Shown piece by piece: positions 1 through 9,888 of a stretch of DNA of 56,108 nucleotides. A model generated the notes under the pieces. It had not been told where the DNA came from. It was given only the letters and a program-made list of their open reading frames with translations, and made no database searches. Origin of the DNA: Desulforudis sp. (lineage in GTDB: Bacteria > Bacillota > Desulfotomaculia > Desulfotomaculales > Desulforudaceae); NCBI GenBank assembly GCA_003604975.1, contig QZIR01000016.1:1-56108 (forward strand), written 5' to 3'. Every line of letters starts with the position of its first letter. The first letter of the stretch is position 1. Position numbers and translations under genes: made by a program.

Positions 1-31
1 ATTCCCCTACATATTTCTGAAAACATCTAAA

Positions 32-75
32 GGCCGCAACCCCTTTATTTGCAAGGGTTGCAGCCTCTTTTTCTC
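32..75 (+). terminator. possible terminator of a gene left of the window
   Basis: A 7-bp stem (36-42 with 55-61, GCAACCC/GGGTTGC), extended by a GGC/GCC pair after one mismatch, is followed by TCTTTTTCTCC. The T-rich tail is on the plus strand, so it could end a plus-strand transcript entering from the left. No gene is visible between it and the tRNA. Confidence 0.35.
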
Positions 76-281
76 CTCTTTTGCTGTCAAAGTCAGGATT
101 ATACTACTTTACAGGGACGCGCGCAAGCGCCGCTGTTACCTAGAAACAAAGAACGGGCGGAATCCGCCCTACACATCAGTGGTAACCTTGGGAAACCACT
201 CTATGATCAATCGTCCTCTCAGTACCAGCCGGATTTCTTTGGTCTTACCGACGTCTGATGACGACGACTGACTTCTATTTT

Positions 282-357
282 TGGTGACCCCACCGGGATT
301 CGAACCCGGGTTACCGGCGTGAAAGGCCGGTGTCTTAGTCCACTTGACCATGGGGCC
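282..357 (-). tRNA. tRNA-Glu (anticodon TTC)
   Basis: Read on the minus strand the 76 bases fold as a full cloverleaf. The acceptor is GGCCCCA/TGGGGTC with discriminator A and an encoded CCA. The anticodon stem is CCGGC/GCCGG around the loop CTTTCAC, giving anticodon TTC (Glu), and the T arm is CCGGG-TTCGAAT-CCCGG. It lies alone downstream of purA, with about 70 bp between them. Confidence 0.96.
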
Positions 358-430
358 ATGAAAACCTCGCAAGGGGTATGATACTATACGGCCGAACGGC
401 TGTCAAGGGTAATTGCTGGCTGTACAGGAG

Positions 431-1747
<1,317 letters not shown>

Positions 1748-3133
1748 CTAAACTCTCCTCAGTATCTCTCTGGCCGCCACGACCCCGGCCGCCGAGGCCT
1801 GCACCAGGCCCCGCGTCACGCCGGCGCCGTCACCGGCGGCGAACAGGTTTTTGATCTTGGTCTCCAGTCCCTGGTTCAGGGTGAGCCGGGATGAATAGAA
1901 CTTCACCTCTGCACCGTACAGCAGGGTATCCCGTGAGAAGACTCCCGGCGCAATGTGGTCGAGCGCCTTGAGCATTTCCACGATGCCCATCAGGTGCCGG
2001 TACGGGAACACCAGGCTAAGGTCGCCGGGCGTGGCCTCGCTCAGCGTGGCCCTCACCAGCCCCCGTTCTATTTTCTCCCTGGTACTCCGCCTCCCGTTGA
2101 CAAGGTCGCCCACGCGCTGCACCAGCACCCCACCGCCTAGTAGGTTCGCGAGTTTGGCGATCGAACGCCCGTAGGTAATCGGCTCGCGGAACGGTTCGGT
2201 GAAGTTCTTGCTTACCAGCAGGGCAAAGTTGGTGTTCTCGGTCTTATTATAGGCATGGCTGTGCCCGTTAACCGTGATCACCCCGTTGTTGTTTTCCATC
2301 ACGACTTCACCGTAGGGATTCATGCAAAAGGTCCGCACCCGGTCCTCGAAGGTCTGGGAAACATAGGTGCACTTCAGTTCGTAAAACAAGGAAGTCAGGT
2401 TCTCCATGACCACGGCCGGCAGTTCCACGCGAACGCCGATGTCCACCGGATTCACGGTGGTGCTAAGGCCCAACCGGTGCGCTTGGGCGGTCAGCCATTC
2501 CGAACCCTCGCGCCCGGGCGCCGCAATCACGTAATCGGCCGTAAAAACCTGGCCGTCGCCCGTTTCCACACCTAAAACCGCGTTATCCTTGGTGATGATC
2601 CCGGTCACCTGTAGGTCCGTACGGATGTCGGTCTGGGCGGACAGGTCCTCAAACATCTTCTGGAGAATCTGAGCACAACGTCCCGTACCCAGGTGTCTGA
2701 TCGGCAGCGGCACCAACCGCAGTCCCGCCAGGGTGGCCTGCTTGCGGATCTCCTCGAGCTTGTCGGCGCACTTGACGCCGTACACTTCCTCCGGCGCCCC
2801 GTATCGCAGGTAGATCCCATCCACGTAAGAGATCATGGCATGGAGGGCTTCTTCTCCGATATACTGATCGAGATGCCCCCCCACTTCGGAGGAAAGCGTC
2901 AGTTTTCCGTCACTGAAGGCCCCGGCGCCGCCCCAACCGCAAACGGTGGCACAGGGTGCACAGTTTACGCAGCGGTTGTGCTTCTCCCGGGAAGGGCAGA
3001 CCCGCCGCTTGATGTCGCGTCCCTTCTCGATCATCAGAATCCGGATGTTGTTCTTATCGTTTACAAGTTCAAGGGCCGCGAATATCCCCGCCGGCCCCGC
3101 TCCAATAATGATAACATCATATTTACTTTGCAT
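1748..3133 (-). CDS. FAD-dependent oxidoreductase (COG2509-like)
   Basis: Predicted NAD(P)/FAD-dependent dehydrogenase of unknown substrate. An N-terminal dinucleotide fold (GAGPAG, about residues 10-15) is followed by a cysteine-rich stretch (CPSREKHNRCVNCAPCATVC, about residues 45-65) and a GWGGAGAFSDGKL motif typical of the uncharacterised COG2509 dehydrogenases. A second FAD-contact motif (AAGDGAGVTRGL) lies near the C-terminus. The chosen ATG at 3133 sits 8 bases after GGCGGAG. An in-frame GTG at 3142 would overlap that site, so I reject it as the start. The four clustered cysteines could hold an Fe-S centre, but this is inference. Family membership is confident; the reaction is unknown. 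Confidence 0.85.
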   Translation of the reverse strand: MQSKYDVIIIGAGPAGIFAALELVNDKNNIRILMIEKGRDIKRRVCPSREKHNRCVNCAPCATVCGWGGAGAFSDGKLTLSSEVGGHLDQYIGEEALHAMISYVDGIYLRYGAPEEVYGVKCADKLEEIRKQATLAGLRLVPLPIRHLGTGRCAQILQKMFEDLSAQTDIRTDLQVTGIITKDNAVLGVETGDGQVFTADYVIAAPGREGSEWLTAQAHRLGLSTTVNPVDIGVRVELPAVVMENLTSLFYELKCTYVSQTFEDRVRTFCMNPYGEVVMENNNGVITVNGHSHAYNKTENTNFALLVSKNFTEPFREPITYGRSIAKLANLLGGGVLVQRVGDLVNGRRSTREKIERGLVRATLSEATPGDLSLVFPYRHLMGIVEMLKALDHIAPGVFSRDTLLYGAEVKFYSSRLTLNQGLETKIKNLFAAGDGAGVTRGLVQASAAGVVAAREILRRV

Positions 3134-3179
3134 TACCATCACTCCGCCGGTAAAACTGTAGCAGAAGGGGGTTGCTTTG

Positions 3180-4502
3180 TCAATGGCGGGCGAGGTTCAC
3201 GAACCGCGTGAACTCCTTTAGGAAGGCCAGCTTGACCGTTCCGGTGGGACCGTTCCGCTGCTTGGCCACCACCAGTTCGGCAATCCCCTTTTCCTCTGTA
3301 TCCGCGTTGTAGTAATCCTCGCGGTAAATGAAGACGACCACATCGGCGTCCTGCTCCAGGCTGCCGCTCTCACGCAGGTCGGACATCTGGGGTCGCTTAT
3401 TGGGGCGGGACTCCACGGCCCGACTGAGCTGGGAGAGGGCCACCACTGGAACGTACAGTTCCTTGGCCAGACCCTTGAGAGCCCGGGAGATCTGGGCAAT
3501 TTCCTGTTGCCGGTTCTCCACGCGGGTGCCGGACTGCATCAGCTGGATGTAGTCGATGATCACCAGGCCCAGTCCCTTTTCCCCCTGCAGGCGCTTCGCC
3601 TTGGCGCGGATCTCGCGTACCGAGGCCCCCGCGGTATCGTCAATGTAGATGGGCAGATCACTCAGGTTGGCCGCCGCGTCGTGCAGGCACTCCCAGTCCT
3701 CCTCCCGCAGATTCCCGGTCCGCAGGCGGTACTGGTCCACTTTGGCCTCAATGCTCAACAACCGCTGGACAAGCTGCTCCTTGGCCATCTCCAGGCTGAA
3801 GACGGCCACCGGCGTCCGATCCTCCGAACTGGCCACCTGGTGGGCGATGCAAAGGGCGAGGGCCGTCTTGCCCATGCTCGGGCGGGCGGCCACGATCACC
3901 AGATCCGAAGGCTGCAGTCCGGCACAGAGGTTATCCAGGTCGATGAAACCGGTGGGTACCCCCGACAGGCGACCCTTGTTGGCGTATGCCTGTTCGATCG
4001 CACCCCACGTCTTCAATAGTACTTCCCTTAGTTGCACAAAGGCCGCCGAACCACGCCGGGTACTCAGTTCCAGGATCATCTGTTCGGCCTGGTCGAGCAG
4101 GCGGGGCGCTTCATCGTTCTCCTCGTAACTCATTTCCGCGATCCGGCCGGCCACCAGAATGAGGGTACGCAACAGCGCCTTCTCTTCCACAATCCGGGCG
4201 TATTGTTCTACGTTGGCCGTCGTGGGTACCAGGTCGGTCAGCGAGGCAATATAGGTCGCCCCGCCCGCCTTTTCAAGCAGGCCTTCCCGCCGCAACTGGT
4301 CGGTTACCGTGACCAGGTCCACGGGCTGCCCGGCATCCTGTAGGCGAAGGGCGGCTTCGTATATCAACCGGTTAGCAGAGTGGTAAAAATTATCCGGTTT
4401 GAGGATGGAGACCACCCGGTAGATGACGTCCGGGTCCAAAAGCAAGGCGCCGAGCACCGCTTGCTCGGCGTCCAGGTTTTGCGGGGGAATCCGGTCAAGC
4501 AT
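3180..4502 (-). CDS. dnaB: replicative DNA helicase DnaB
   Basis: Hexameric 5'-3' helicase of the replication fork (DnaC in Bacillus naming), loaded at the origin after DnaA opens it. The protein has the N-terminal primase-interacting domain (residues 10-110) and a RecA-type core with Walker A ARPSMGKT at 206-213. A VIIDYIQLM Walker B motif and an SQLSRAVE-type segment near the DNA-binding loops follow. The ATG at 4502 gives the canonical N-terminus (LDRIPPQNLDAEQAVLGALL) and overlaps the rplI stop in the string ATGCTTGA, implying translational coupling. A longer reading frame starting at 4577 lies inside rplI and is rejected. No intein is present. Confidence 0.97.
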   Translation of the reverse strand: MLDRIPPQNLDAEQAVLGALLLDPDVIYRVVSILKPDNFYHSANRLIYEAALRLQDAGQPVDLVTVTDQLRREGLLEKAGGATYIASLTDLVPTTANVEQYARIVEEKALLRTLILVAGRIAEMSYEENDEAPRLLDQAEQMILELSTRRGSAAFVQLREVLLKTWGAIEQAYANKGRLSGVPTGFIDLDNLCAGLQPSDLVIVAARPSMGKTALALCIAHQVASSEDRTPVAVFSLEMAKEQLVQRLLSIEAKVDQYRLRTGNLREEDWECLHDAAANLSDLPIYIDDTAGASVREIRAKAKRLQGEKGLGLVIIDYIQLMQSGTRVENRQQEIAQISRALKGLAKELYVPVVALSQLSRAVESRPNKRPQMSDLRESGSLEQDADVVVFIYREDYYNADTEEKGIAELVVAKQRNGPTGTVKLAFLKEFTRFVNLARH

Positions 4503-4947
4503 TGCTGTTGACAACCTCCACCGTAAACTCGGCCTGTACCCCGGGATGCAGGCGGGCCAACGCCGAATAGGAGCCAAGGGCCTTCACGGTCTCCTTCAAC
4601 TCGATCTTCTTCTTGTCCAGTTTGATCCCGGCTTGGGCGGCCAGGGCCTGGGCCACGTCCTTGTTGCCCACCGACCCAAAGAGTTTGCCGCCTTCCCCGG
4701 CCCGGGCCTCCACCCGTACGCTGAGCCCCTTAATCCTTGCCGCCAGTTTCCGGGCCTCGGCCTCCATCCGCTCCTCCTTGGTGGCCTTGGCCTGCCGATT
4801 CTGGGCAATCTCCTTGATCCGCCCCTCGGTCGCCTCCTGGGCAATCCCCCTGGGGATCAGGAAGTTGCGGCCGTAACCCTCGGCCACATTCACAATCTCA
4901 CCGCGTTTACCGACGCCGGACACATCTTTTAAAAGTACTACTTTCAC
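4495..4947 (-). CDS. rplI: 50S ribosomal protein L9
   Basis: Large-subunit ribosomal protein that binds 23S rRNA, with N- and C-terminal globular domains joined by a long helix. The 150-residue length and the N-terminal KVVLLKDVSGVGKRGEIVNV signature, followed by GYGRNFLIPRG, are diagnostic. The GTG start at 4947 overlaps the TGA of the upstream YybS gene (GTGA), and its own stop overlaps the dnaB ATG, so yybS-rplI-dnaB are tightly coupled, a common Bacillota arrangement. Confidence 0.97.
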   Translation of the reverse strand: MKVVLLKDVSGVGKRGEIVNVAEGYGRNFLIPRGIAQEATEGRIKEIAQNRQAKATKEERMEAEARKLAARIKGLSVRVEARAGEGGKLFGSVGNKDVAQALAAQAGIKLDKKKIELKETVKALGSYSALARLHPGVQAEFTVEVVNSNA

Positions 4948-5855
4948 GATTCTCGATTCCTCCTCTCCATGCGGGAACGGACATCAACCAGGGTATCCAC
5001 AAAACCAATATTTGCCATCAGGAGTGCCGCCACCGGGAAGTAAAGCAGGATCGTAAGTGCCAGAGCGAACTTCATCCACCGCGGGGGCGGGTAAAAACGA
5101 TAGAGGAACACACTGAGCGAAAGTCCTGCCAGGAATAAACCAAAGACGGTGACAAAGAGCAGGTTCTTGGCGATGGCGTCCGCCCATTCAACCGCCCAGC
5201 GGTCTCCGATCAGAAGGAGTATCAAACCGCCGATCAGTCCCCAAATAGCATACCAGGGCAGGCGCCAGGCCGAAAACTCCGGCAGGGGTTCCCCGATGAA
5301 ACCCAACCGGTGCAACAGGCCGGCGGTCAGGAAAAAGCCCGCGAAGGCCACGGCCACGGCCCAGGCCACCAAGCCGCCCGGCATCAGCACGGCCATTATG
5401 CCCATAGCCTGTTCCACCGCCTCGGGCAGCGGTTCGGCAGGCGCCATCAGGGTGTTGATGTCAAAAGGATCCTGACCAGTCAGGAGATAGCTCAAACCCA
5501 GGCTCGCAAAAACCAGGATTACCGCCAGGATCACACCGATACTCAACGTCCTGCCATAGGCTACCCGATTCTTCAAACAGAGGCCGTAGAAGACACCCAG
5601 CAGGCCAAACTCAACCAATAGCAAGGCCGGTTCCGGTGCCCGCAGCGCGAGGCCGGCAACCAGGGAGGCCAGGACCACGTAGCTCAGGGCAGGTACAGCC
5701 GTACTACGGTGTGTAATCGCCGCGGTGATCAGGGTAATAATCAGGCCGACGACCACCGACAAAAAGACTACGACCACCCCGAGTACCGCGAGAAAGATCA
5801 GGACCGACGTGAACAGGGCCCCTTCTCTAATTGTTCCCGCCGGCAAGCAACTCAC
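4944..5855 (-). CDS. yybS: YybS-like (DUF2232) integral membrane protein
   Basis: Predicted polytopic membrane protein of 303 residues with about eight hydrophobic segments and no catalytic motif. Its position directly upstream of rplI and dnaB is where Bacillus places yybS, and the hydrophobic pattern plus the ending FALALTILLYFPVA agree with the DUF2232/YybS family. The function is unknown; some relatives resemble energy-coupling membrane components, but no ECF genes are near. The GTG at 5855 follows AAGGTGAG. The stop overlaps the rplI GTG by two bases. Confidence 0.8.
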   Translation of the reverse strand: MSCLPAGTIREGALFTSVLIFLAVLGVVVVFLSVVVGLIITLITAAITHRSTAVPALSYVVLASLVAGLALRAPEPALLLVEFGLLGVFYGLCLKNRVAYGRTLSIGVILAVILVFASLGLSYLLTGQDPFDINTLMAPAEPLPEAVEQAMGIMAVLMPGGLVAWAVAVAFAGFFLTAGLLHRLGFIGEPLPEFSAWRLPWYAIWGLIGGLILLLIGDRWAVEWADAIAKNLLFVTVFGLFLAGLSLSVFLYRFYPPPRWMKFALALTILLYFPVAALLMANIGFVDTLVDVRSRMERRNRES

Positions 5856-6008
5856 CTCACCTTAGGGTCACCCCTAGCCCTCTCGCCTCACTTTACTTTT
5901 AGAAGGCGATTCTTGCTGTTATTCGTCAAGGCTACGACCTATTCCTGCCAGACCGGTTTAGACATAGCGTCTCCCGTTTCTCTAAAGGCCGGGCTAAGTG
6001 TGGGTAAG

Positions 6009-6041
6009 AAAAACCCCGGGCTTATTGAAAACCCAGGGTTT
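6009..6041 (-). terminator. terminator of the rpsF-ssb-rpsR operon
   Basis: On the minus strand an AAACCC-GGG stem pairs with CCC-GGGTTT around a TTTTCAATAAG loop, with one internal mismatch, and runs into TTTTT. It lies just after rpsR and separates that operon from yybS-rplI-dnaB. Confidence 0.75.
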
Positions 6042-6081
6042 AGTCCTCTTAGCATCCAAGGTCATTTTCGTGTCTACCAGA

Positions 6082-6309
6082 CTAGTCGGTCGAATACGGC
6101 AGCAAAGCCATATTACGGGCCCGCTTGATAGCGACCGTCAGCATCCGCTGGTGTCCGGCACAGTTCCCTGAGATTCGTCTCGGCAGGATCTTGCCGCGCT
6201 CACTGACGTATTTCTTAAGCCTGTTTACGTCCTTGAAATCGATCACGGGAATCTTATCCACACAGAAGCTGCAGATGCGCTTCCGGCGACGTCCCCTCTC
6301 GCGTCTCAT
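6082..6309 (-). CDS. rpsR: 30S ribosomal protein S18
   Basis: Small-subunit protein that partners with S6 on the 16S rRNA platform. The 75 residues contain the diagnostic [30 protein letters not shown] and [13 protein letters not shown] segments. The CSFC pair retains one of the zinc-binding cysteine clusters seen in the C+ form of the protein. It follows ssb by 12 bp in the rpsF-ssb-rpsR operon. Confidence 0.97.
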   Translation of the reverse strand: MRRERGRRRKRICSFCVDKIPVIDFKDVNRLKKYVSERGKILPRRISGNCAGHQRMLTVAIKRARNMALLPYSTD

Positions 6310-6321
6310 CCGGTTTCCCCC

Positions 6322-6717
6322 TTAAAAAGGAATATTCTCATTCTCGTCCGAAAAATCGATCTCGCTCCCCAACGGCCGGTCCTCACGCCCGCCGTCCTTG
6401 GGCCAGTCCAAAAAACGCACGGTATCGGCCACCACTTCGGCCGCTTTCCGCCGCACACCCTGGTTGTCGTCATAGGAACGAACCTGGAGCCGTCCGTCAA
6501 CCGCCACCAGTCTGCCCTTCTTCAGGTTGTTGGCGCACGTCTCCGCAAGCTTTCGCCAGGTCACGATATCGATGAAGTCGGTTCCGCGTTGTCCCTGGCT
6601 GTCGGTAAACGGCCGATCAACGGCCAGATTGAACTTGGCCGTAGCCACGCCGCCGGGTGTATAGCGTAATTCCGGGTCGCGGGTCAGCCGGCCGATTAAG
6701 ATCACCTTATTGAGCAT
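6322..6717 (-). CDS. ssb: single-stranded DNA-binding protein
   Basis: Binds and protects single-stranded DNA in replication, recombination and repair. An OB fold occupies residues 1-105 (LNKVILIGRLTRDPELRYTP at the start, DFIDIVTWRKLAETCANNLKKG inside). The C-terminus is the acidic tip DFSDENENIPF, the docking peptide for replisome partners. At 131 residues the linker is short. It is encoded between rpsF and rpsR, the standard Bacillota order. Confidence 0.96.
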   Translation of the reverse strand: MLNKVILIGRLTRDPELRYTPGGVATAKFNLAVDRPFTDSQGQRGTDFIDIVTWRKLAETCANNLKKGRLVAVDGRLQVRSYDDNQGVRRKAAEVVADTVRFLDWPKDGGREDRPLGSEIDFSDENENIPF

Positions 6718-6744
6718 TTTAAAACACCGCCTTCAAGGCGAAGA

Positions 6745-7032
6745 CTACTCGTCCTCGCGTATGATGATGTGCCGGAGAACACCATCAGTGATCTTGAATA
6801 TGCGATCAAGCTCTTCGGCTGCCGCCGGTTCGCCCTTGAACTTGAGAACGACGTAAAACCCATCACGTACGTCGTCAACTTCATAGGCCAAGCGTCTCTT
6901 ACCCCAAATATCAGTCTTGGTAATTTCGCCGCCTTGATTCGCAATCAGATCACTGAACTTGTTGACCAGTGCGGTGTTAGCTTCTTCTTCCAGACCCGAA
7001 TTCAGGATGTACATTACCTCGTACTGCCGCAC
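6745..7032 (-). CDS. rpsF: 30S ribosomal protein S6
   Basis: Primary binder with S18 in the platform of the 30S subunit. The 95-residue reading from GTG 7032 begins [10 protein letters not shown], as in other S6 proteins, and that GTG lies five bases after GGAGGAGGTG. The frame stays open 60 bases further upstream, but the extension has no ribosome site and no family match. [23 protein letters not shown] is the typical S6 core. First gene of the rpsF-ssb-rpsR operon. Confidence 0.96.
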   Translation of the reverse strand: MRQYEVMYILNSGLEEEANTALVNKFSDLIANQGGEITKTDIWGKRRLAYEVDDVRDGFYVVLKFKGEPAAAEELDRIFKITDGVLRHIIIREDE

Positions 7033-7168
7033 AGATTCACCTCCTCCCTCTGGACTAGCGGCCCTGATAAACACACAGGGCAGGGTGGACAACAGGGCAG
7101 ACTCAAGACATCATAACCCATTTATCGGCCCGGCGTCAAGCAATGCTGGCATTTTGTGTCAGATAATG

Positions 7169-7197
7169 AAAAAGCCCTCCGAGGGTTTTCGGAGGGC
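7169..7197 (-). terminator. rho-independent terminator, minus strand
   Basis: A nine-bp perfect stem (7174-7182 with 7189-7197, GCCCTCCGA/TCGGAGGGC) is followed on the minus strand by five T. It ends whatever is transcribed from the 7.2-8.1 kb region and insulates rpsF. Confidence 0.85.
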
Positions 7198-7199
7198 GA

Positions 7200-7423
7200 A
7201 GGCCTGTGGCCATAGCGGGGTCTTATGGCCATAGGAAGGAGCTCCAACAAAAAGGTGAGGAGTGGTCGCCAATTATCGAAAAGACAATCGGTTTACATGT
7301 ATCGATGCCTCCGTATGAGAAGTGGAAAGTGCCCGGCTTGCGTCCAAGCCATGAGACTTTCACACGGTCCATTTACTCAGGAAAACCCGAAATCGGTTCA
7401 CGGTAACTTACGCACACGAACCC
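7200..7423 (-). other. gene-free transcribed stretch; possible small RNA
   Basis: No convincing coding sequence is present between the membrane-protein stop and the terminator at 7169-7197. On either strand there is a nested hairpin: an outer GAAAGT/ACTTTC stem (about 7324-7365) around GGCTTG-CGTC-CAAGCC (7335-7350). A GGCCATA repeat also occurs at 7208 and 7226. Read on the minus strand it would be a 200-base 3' UTR or an independent RNA. I recognise no known riboswitch or 6S-like core. Confidence 0.25.
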
Positions 7424-8074
7424 CTAAAAATAGCGGTCCAGGGTTTCTTTTGAGACCATCGTCCGCCGGCGTGTCGGAGCCTCATACCGGCTCCCGTTAA
7501 GGCGCATCGCCTTGGCTGCCATCCACAAGGCGATCAGGAGCACCGCTCCCCCGCCAACCAGCGTGGTTAGGTTGGCCTGTCCAAACCATTCGATCAAGGC
7601 GGTTGCCGTCGCAGTCAGCGCTACAACTACGGGGCCAATCAGCCCAAACTGGCTTTCCACCGCCATCCCGGCAGCTATCGCCGCGAGAATAACCAGAACA
7701 GGGGTCACCAACGGTCTGAAGTTGATCGCACCTACCAGATCCCACCAACTGAATCGGAGTAACCGGGCTCGACGTCTCGGTACGTCGGCCTCATAATCAT
7801 CGTCCGGATCGATGTCCGACTCATAGTAGTCCCCGTGGTCGTAGTCCTGACGCATTTCCCGTACACACCTGGATCTCTTTGTTTCCGACACCCGTGGTTC
7901 GGGTTCGTCCAGAATATCGATTCGTCGTCTGGACTTGGGAACACAGGCCCACTCGTTCACCGCCTGCCGTTCCTCCAGAACGTACCGCGCATTGGATGCA
8001 TCTGCGGACGACAGCTTCTTGCGCACGTACCTGCGGGAGGTATTCCGGCTGCCGCCTTCGGTCGTTCCAGGCAT
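7424..8074 (-). CDS. hypothetical membrane protein with acidic N-terminal tail
   Basis: No family recognised. The 216 residues start with about 115 polar residues rich in Arg/Ser, then a strongly acidic Asp/Tyr stretch (YDHGDYYESDIDPDDDYEADV, about 78-98) and an RRRAR cluster. Three hydrophobic segments follow (about 119-136, 143-160 and 167-185), and the end is basic (ETLDRYF). The pattern suggests a cytoplasmic disordered tail on a small membrane anchor. A start later than 8074 is possible, because the extreme N-terminus is unremarkable. A strong terminator lies 230 bp downstream. Confidence 0.55.
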   Translation of the reverse strand: MPGTTEGGSRNTSRRYVRKKLSSADASNARYVLEERQAVNEWACVPKSRRRIDILDEPEPRVSETKRSRCVREMRQDYDHGDYYESDIDPDDDYEADVPRRRARLLRFSWWDLVGAINFRPLVTPVLVILAAIAAGMAVESQFGLIGPVVVALTATATALIEWFGQANLTTLVGGGAVLLIALWMAAKAMRLNGSRYEAPTRRRTMVSKETLDRYF

Positions 8075-8821
8075 AGCCTCACCAACCTTCCAAAAGAGAT
8101 GGGATCATACATTGGGTACTGGTGCTGGGCCTGCTACCCGGCCTTAATACCTTGGTCAGATTATTCTTTCTAGGCTATGCTTCTTGTTCCCCACAAAGTC
8201 TGTCCACGATCCTACCCTGGTCGACCCTGGACCAGGAAACCGGCTGGTGACCGGTATAATGTTGTTTTTAGCCCAGAGCGCAATACCGCTCTGCGTTGTT
8301 TCCCCACCTGCGGGAAAAGACCCATAGGCGGGGGTAAGCCATATGTTCACCGGAATCGCCGAACCGCGACCGGCTGCCTGTCTGGTTAAACCCCTGTTTC
8401 CTGCTTATCGCCGCCACTGTCCCGGCTCCTTTCCCCATATTGGCGTAACGTATCCGCCAACAGGATCTAAGGCTGCACAGCAGTCTGACCCTTGTTCCAA
8501 AACCCTCTCACTCGCTAACTCCCGGGGGATCCCCGATTTGACGGATCGGATCGGATGGAACCCATACCCGTCACCTCTTTTACTCCTTTTCTTGAGTAAG
8601 TTGTCTATCTCCCCAACCGCCAGTCCGGGTGCGTCTGCCAACCCACCCAAGTGGAGGGCGCCTGAGGTGAATTGCCGATTGTTACGGCGTCTTCAGCATT
8701 TTTGCCCTAATGATAGCACAGCGGCGCAAACCCGCTGTGCGGCGCTTGACGGGCATTGGACAACCATTACCCCCTATTGCTTCCAATTACTCCCATTTCC
8801 ATAGATTCCCACATAGAATAA
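8075..8821. other. long stretch without a recognisable gene
   Basis: About 750 bp between the acidic membrane protein and the DUF951 terminator. Short open frames occur on both strands (for example 8405-8650 minus and 8343-8804 plus), but none has a ribosome site plus a protein-like composition. A nine-bp perfect hairpin, GCACAGCGG/CCGCTGTGC, lies at 8716-8740 without a T-run. On the minus strand the region would be a very long leader of the membrane-protein gene. No rRNA, tmRNA, RNase P or SRP motif was seen. Confidence 0.4.
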
Positions 8822-8847
8822 GGACGCCGCCTTTTAAGGTGACGTCC
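8822..8847 (-). terminator. hairpin downstream of the DUF951 gene
   Basis: GGACG-C-CGCCTT pairs with AAGGTG-A-CGTCC (one mismatch, one G-T pair). On the minus strand the tail is TTATTCTATG, only weakly T-rich, so this is a probable rather than certain terminator for the DUF951-cvpA-ykvI transcript. Confidence 0.5.
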
Positions 8848-8904
8848 CTGTTTCACCGAATCCATTTGACTGCCGTTCTCTGGGCGTTGCCCCCCCCGAG
8901 TCCA

Positions 8905-9111
8905 TCAAACCTCTTCGGGAGAATCGGCCGCGGCCTGTTTTTTGCGCACTCCCTTGAGAAACTTTGGCCTCGGCAACAATACGACCCGTCCACAGCCCAT
9001 ACAACGGATTCGGAAGTCCACGCCGGTGCGTAACACCTCCCAGCGGTCGGAGCCGCAGGGATGTGTCTTTTTCATCTGCACAATGTCCCCCACCCGATAA
9101 TCAACGTTCAC
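8905..9111 (-). CDS. DUF951 family small protein
   Basis: A 68-residue cytosolic protein of the DUF951 family (YyzM in Bacillus). It is recognised by the N-terminal YRVGDIVQMKKTHPCGSDRWEVLRTGVDFRIRC pattern, followed by GCGRVVLLPRPKFLKG. Conserved Cys19, Cys37 and Cys40 suggest a metal-binding or nucleic-acid-binding fold, but the function is unknown. In many Bacillota it sits near the origin beside CvpA-like or mechanosensitive-channel genes; here CvpA is the immediate upstream neighbour. Confidence 0.85.
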   Translation of the reverse strand: MNVDYRVGDIVQMKKTHPCGSDRWEVLRTGVDFRIRCMGCGRVVLLPRPKFLKGVRKKQAAADSPEEV

Positions 9112-9155
9112 CCTGCTTTTTACCTCCGATGATCAAAACACCTCGGGGATGCATC

Positions 9156-9836
9156 CTATTTAGCCACGGGCATTACAAACGCCCACAAGTAATCTATAAA
9201 ACGCATGTAGGACGGGGCTACCTGGGACTGCACCAGCCCCTCGGACACCACGTTGGGACCCATGAACACGCTGGACAGACTGGCCAGTTTCAGGGCACCG
9301 ACGGCCAGTGCCCCCAATACGAAACCCTTGGCCAAGCCGAAACAGAATCCCCCGGCCCGGTCGAGCGGCATCAGCAAGGGGAGCCGCGGAACCACCGACA
9401 AGAGCCGCCCGGCAATATGCGCGGTAATCAAAAAGACCAACAAAAAGGCTGCCGCATTGACCGTGGCGGTCGCGAGTGTATCCGGAAAACCCTGCCCAAA
9501 GACCGAGACCTCACCCGCCAGGAAAAGGTCAAAACTGCTGATCAACTCTTCAAAGCTGGCCGGAAGTGGCCACTCCCCCTCCCCTCCGGTCACCACCGGA
9601 AAACCTGCTACCGGTTTAGACATGGGGAACTTATGGACATAGTAGGTAGCTAGGGCTGAAGTCAGTCCCAACCGCTCGTCTACATATTGCCCAAAGGGCG
9701 CGTAATACTTAAGGGCCAGGACAACTCCCAGGGCGAGGGAGGCCAGTCCAAGGACACTGCGCACCAGTCCCCGCATCAGACCGCCCCAGGCCGTCACCGC
9801 CAGGATGACAATAAGCAGGTAGTCCACCCAGTTCAG
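9156..9836 (-). CDS. CvpA family membrane protein
   Basis: Membrane protein with four or more hydrophobic segments. The N-terminus NWVDYLLIVILAVTAWGGLMRGLVRSV is the CvpA/colicin V production signature. The role in this lineage is unknown. I place the start at a CTG (9834-9836), because AGGAGGG lies six bases upstream and the resulting N-terminus (M-N-W-V-D-Y) is the usual one. An ATG-initiated frame from 9896 adds 20 atypical residues and overlaps the upstream gene by eight bases. An Ala/Gly-rich C-terminal half keeps the glycine-rich helices of the family. Confidence 0.82.
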   Translation of the reverse strand: MNWVDYLLIVILAVTAWGGLMRGLVRSVLGLASLALGVVLALKYYAPFGQYVDERLGLTSALATYYVHKFPMSKPVAGFPVVTGGEGEWPLPASFEELISSFDLFLAGEVSVFGQGFPDTLATATVNAAAFLLVFLITAHIAGRLLSVVPRLPLLMPLDRAGGFCFGLAKGFVLGALAVGALKLASLSSVFMGPNVVSEGLVQSQVAPSYMRFIDYLWAFVMPVAK

Positions 9837-9888
9837 AACGATCCCTCCTAAAGAAAGCCCAACGCTCAATATGCCCGGTTCCGGGTAC

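Noticed and set aside
7290-7400. known riboswitch such as c-di-GMP or cobalamin type
   Set aside because: A GGACGCAAGCC string looked suggestive, but the required conserved core and pairing partners are missing.
8075-8821. RNase P RNA, tmRNA, SRP RNA or OLE RNA in the long gap
   Set aside because: None of their invariant core sequences could be found on either strand.
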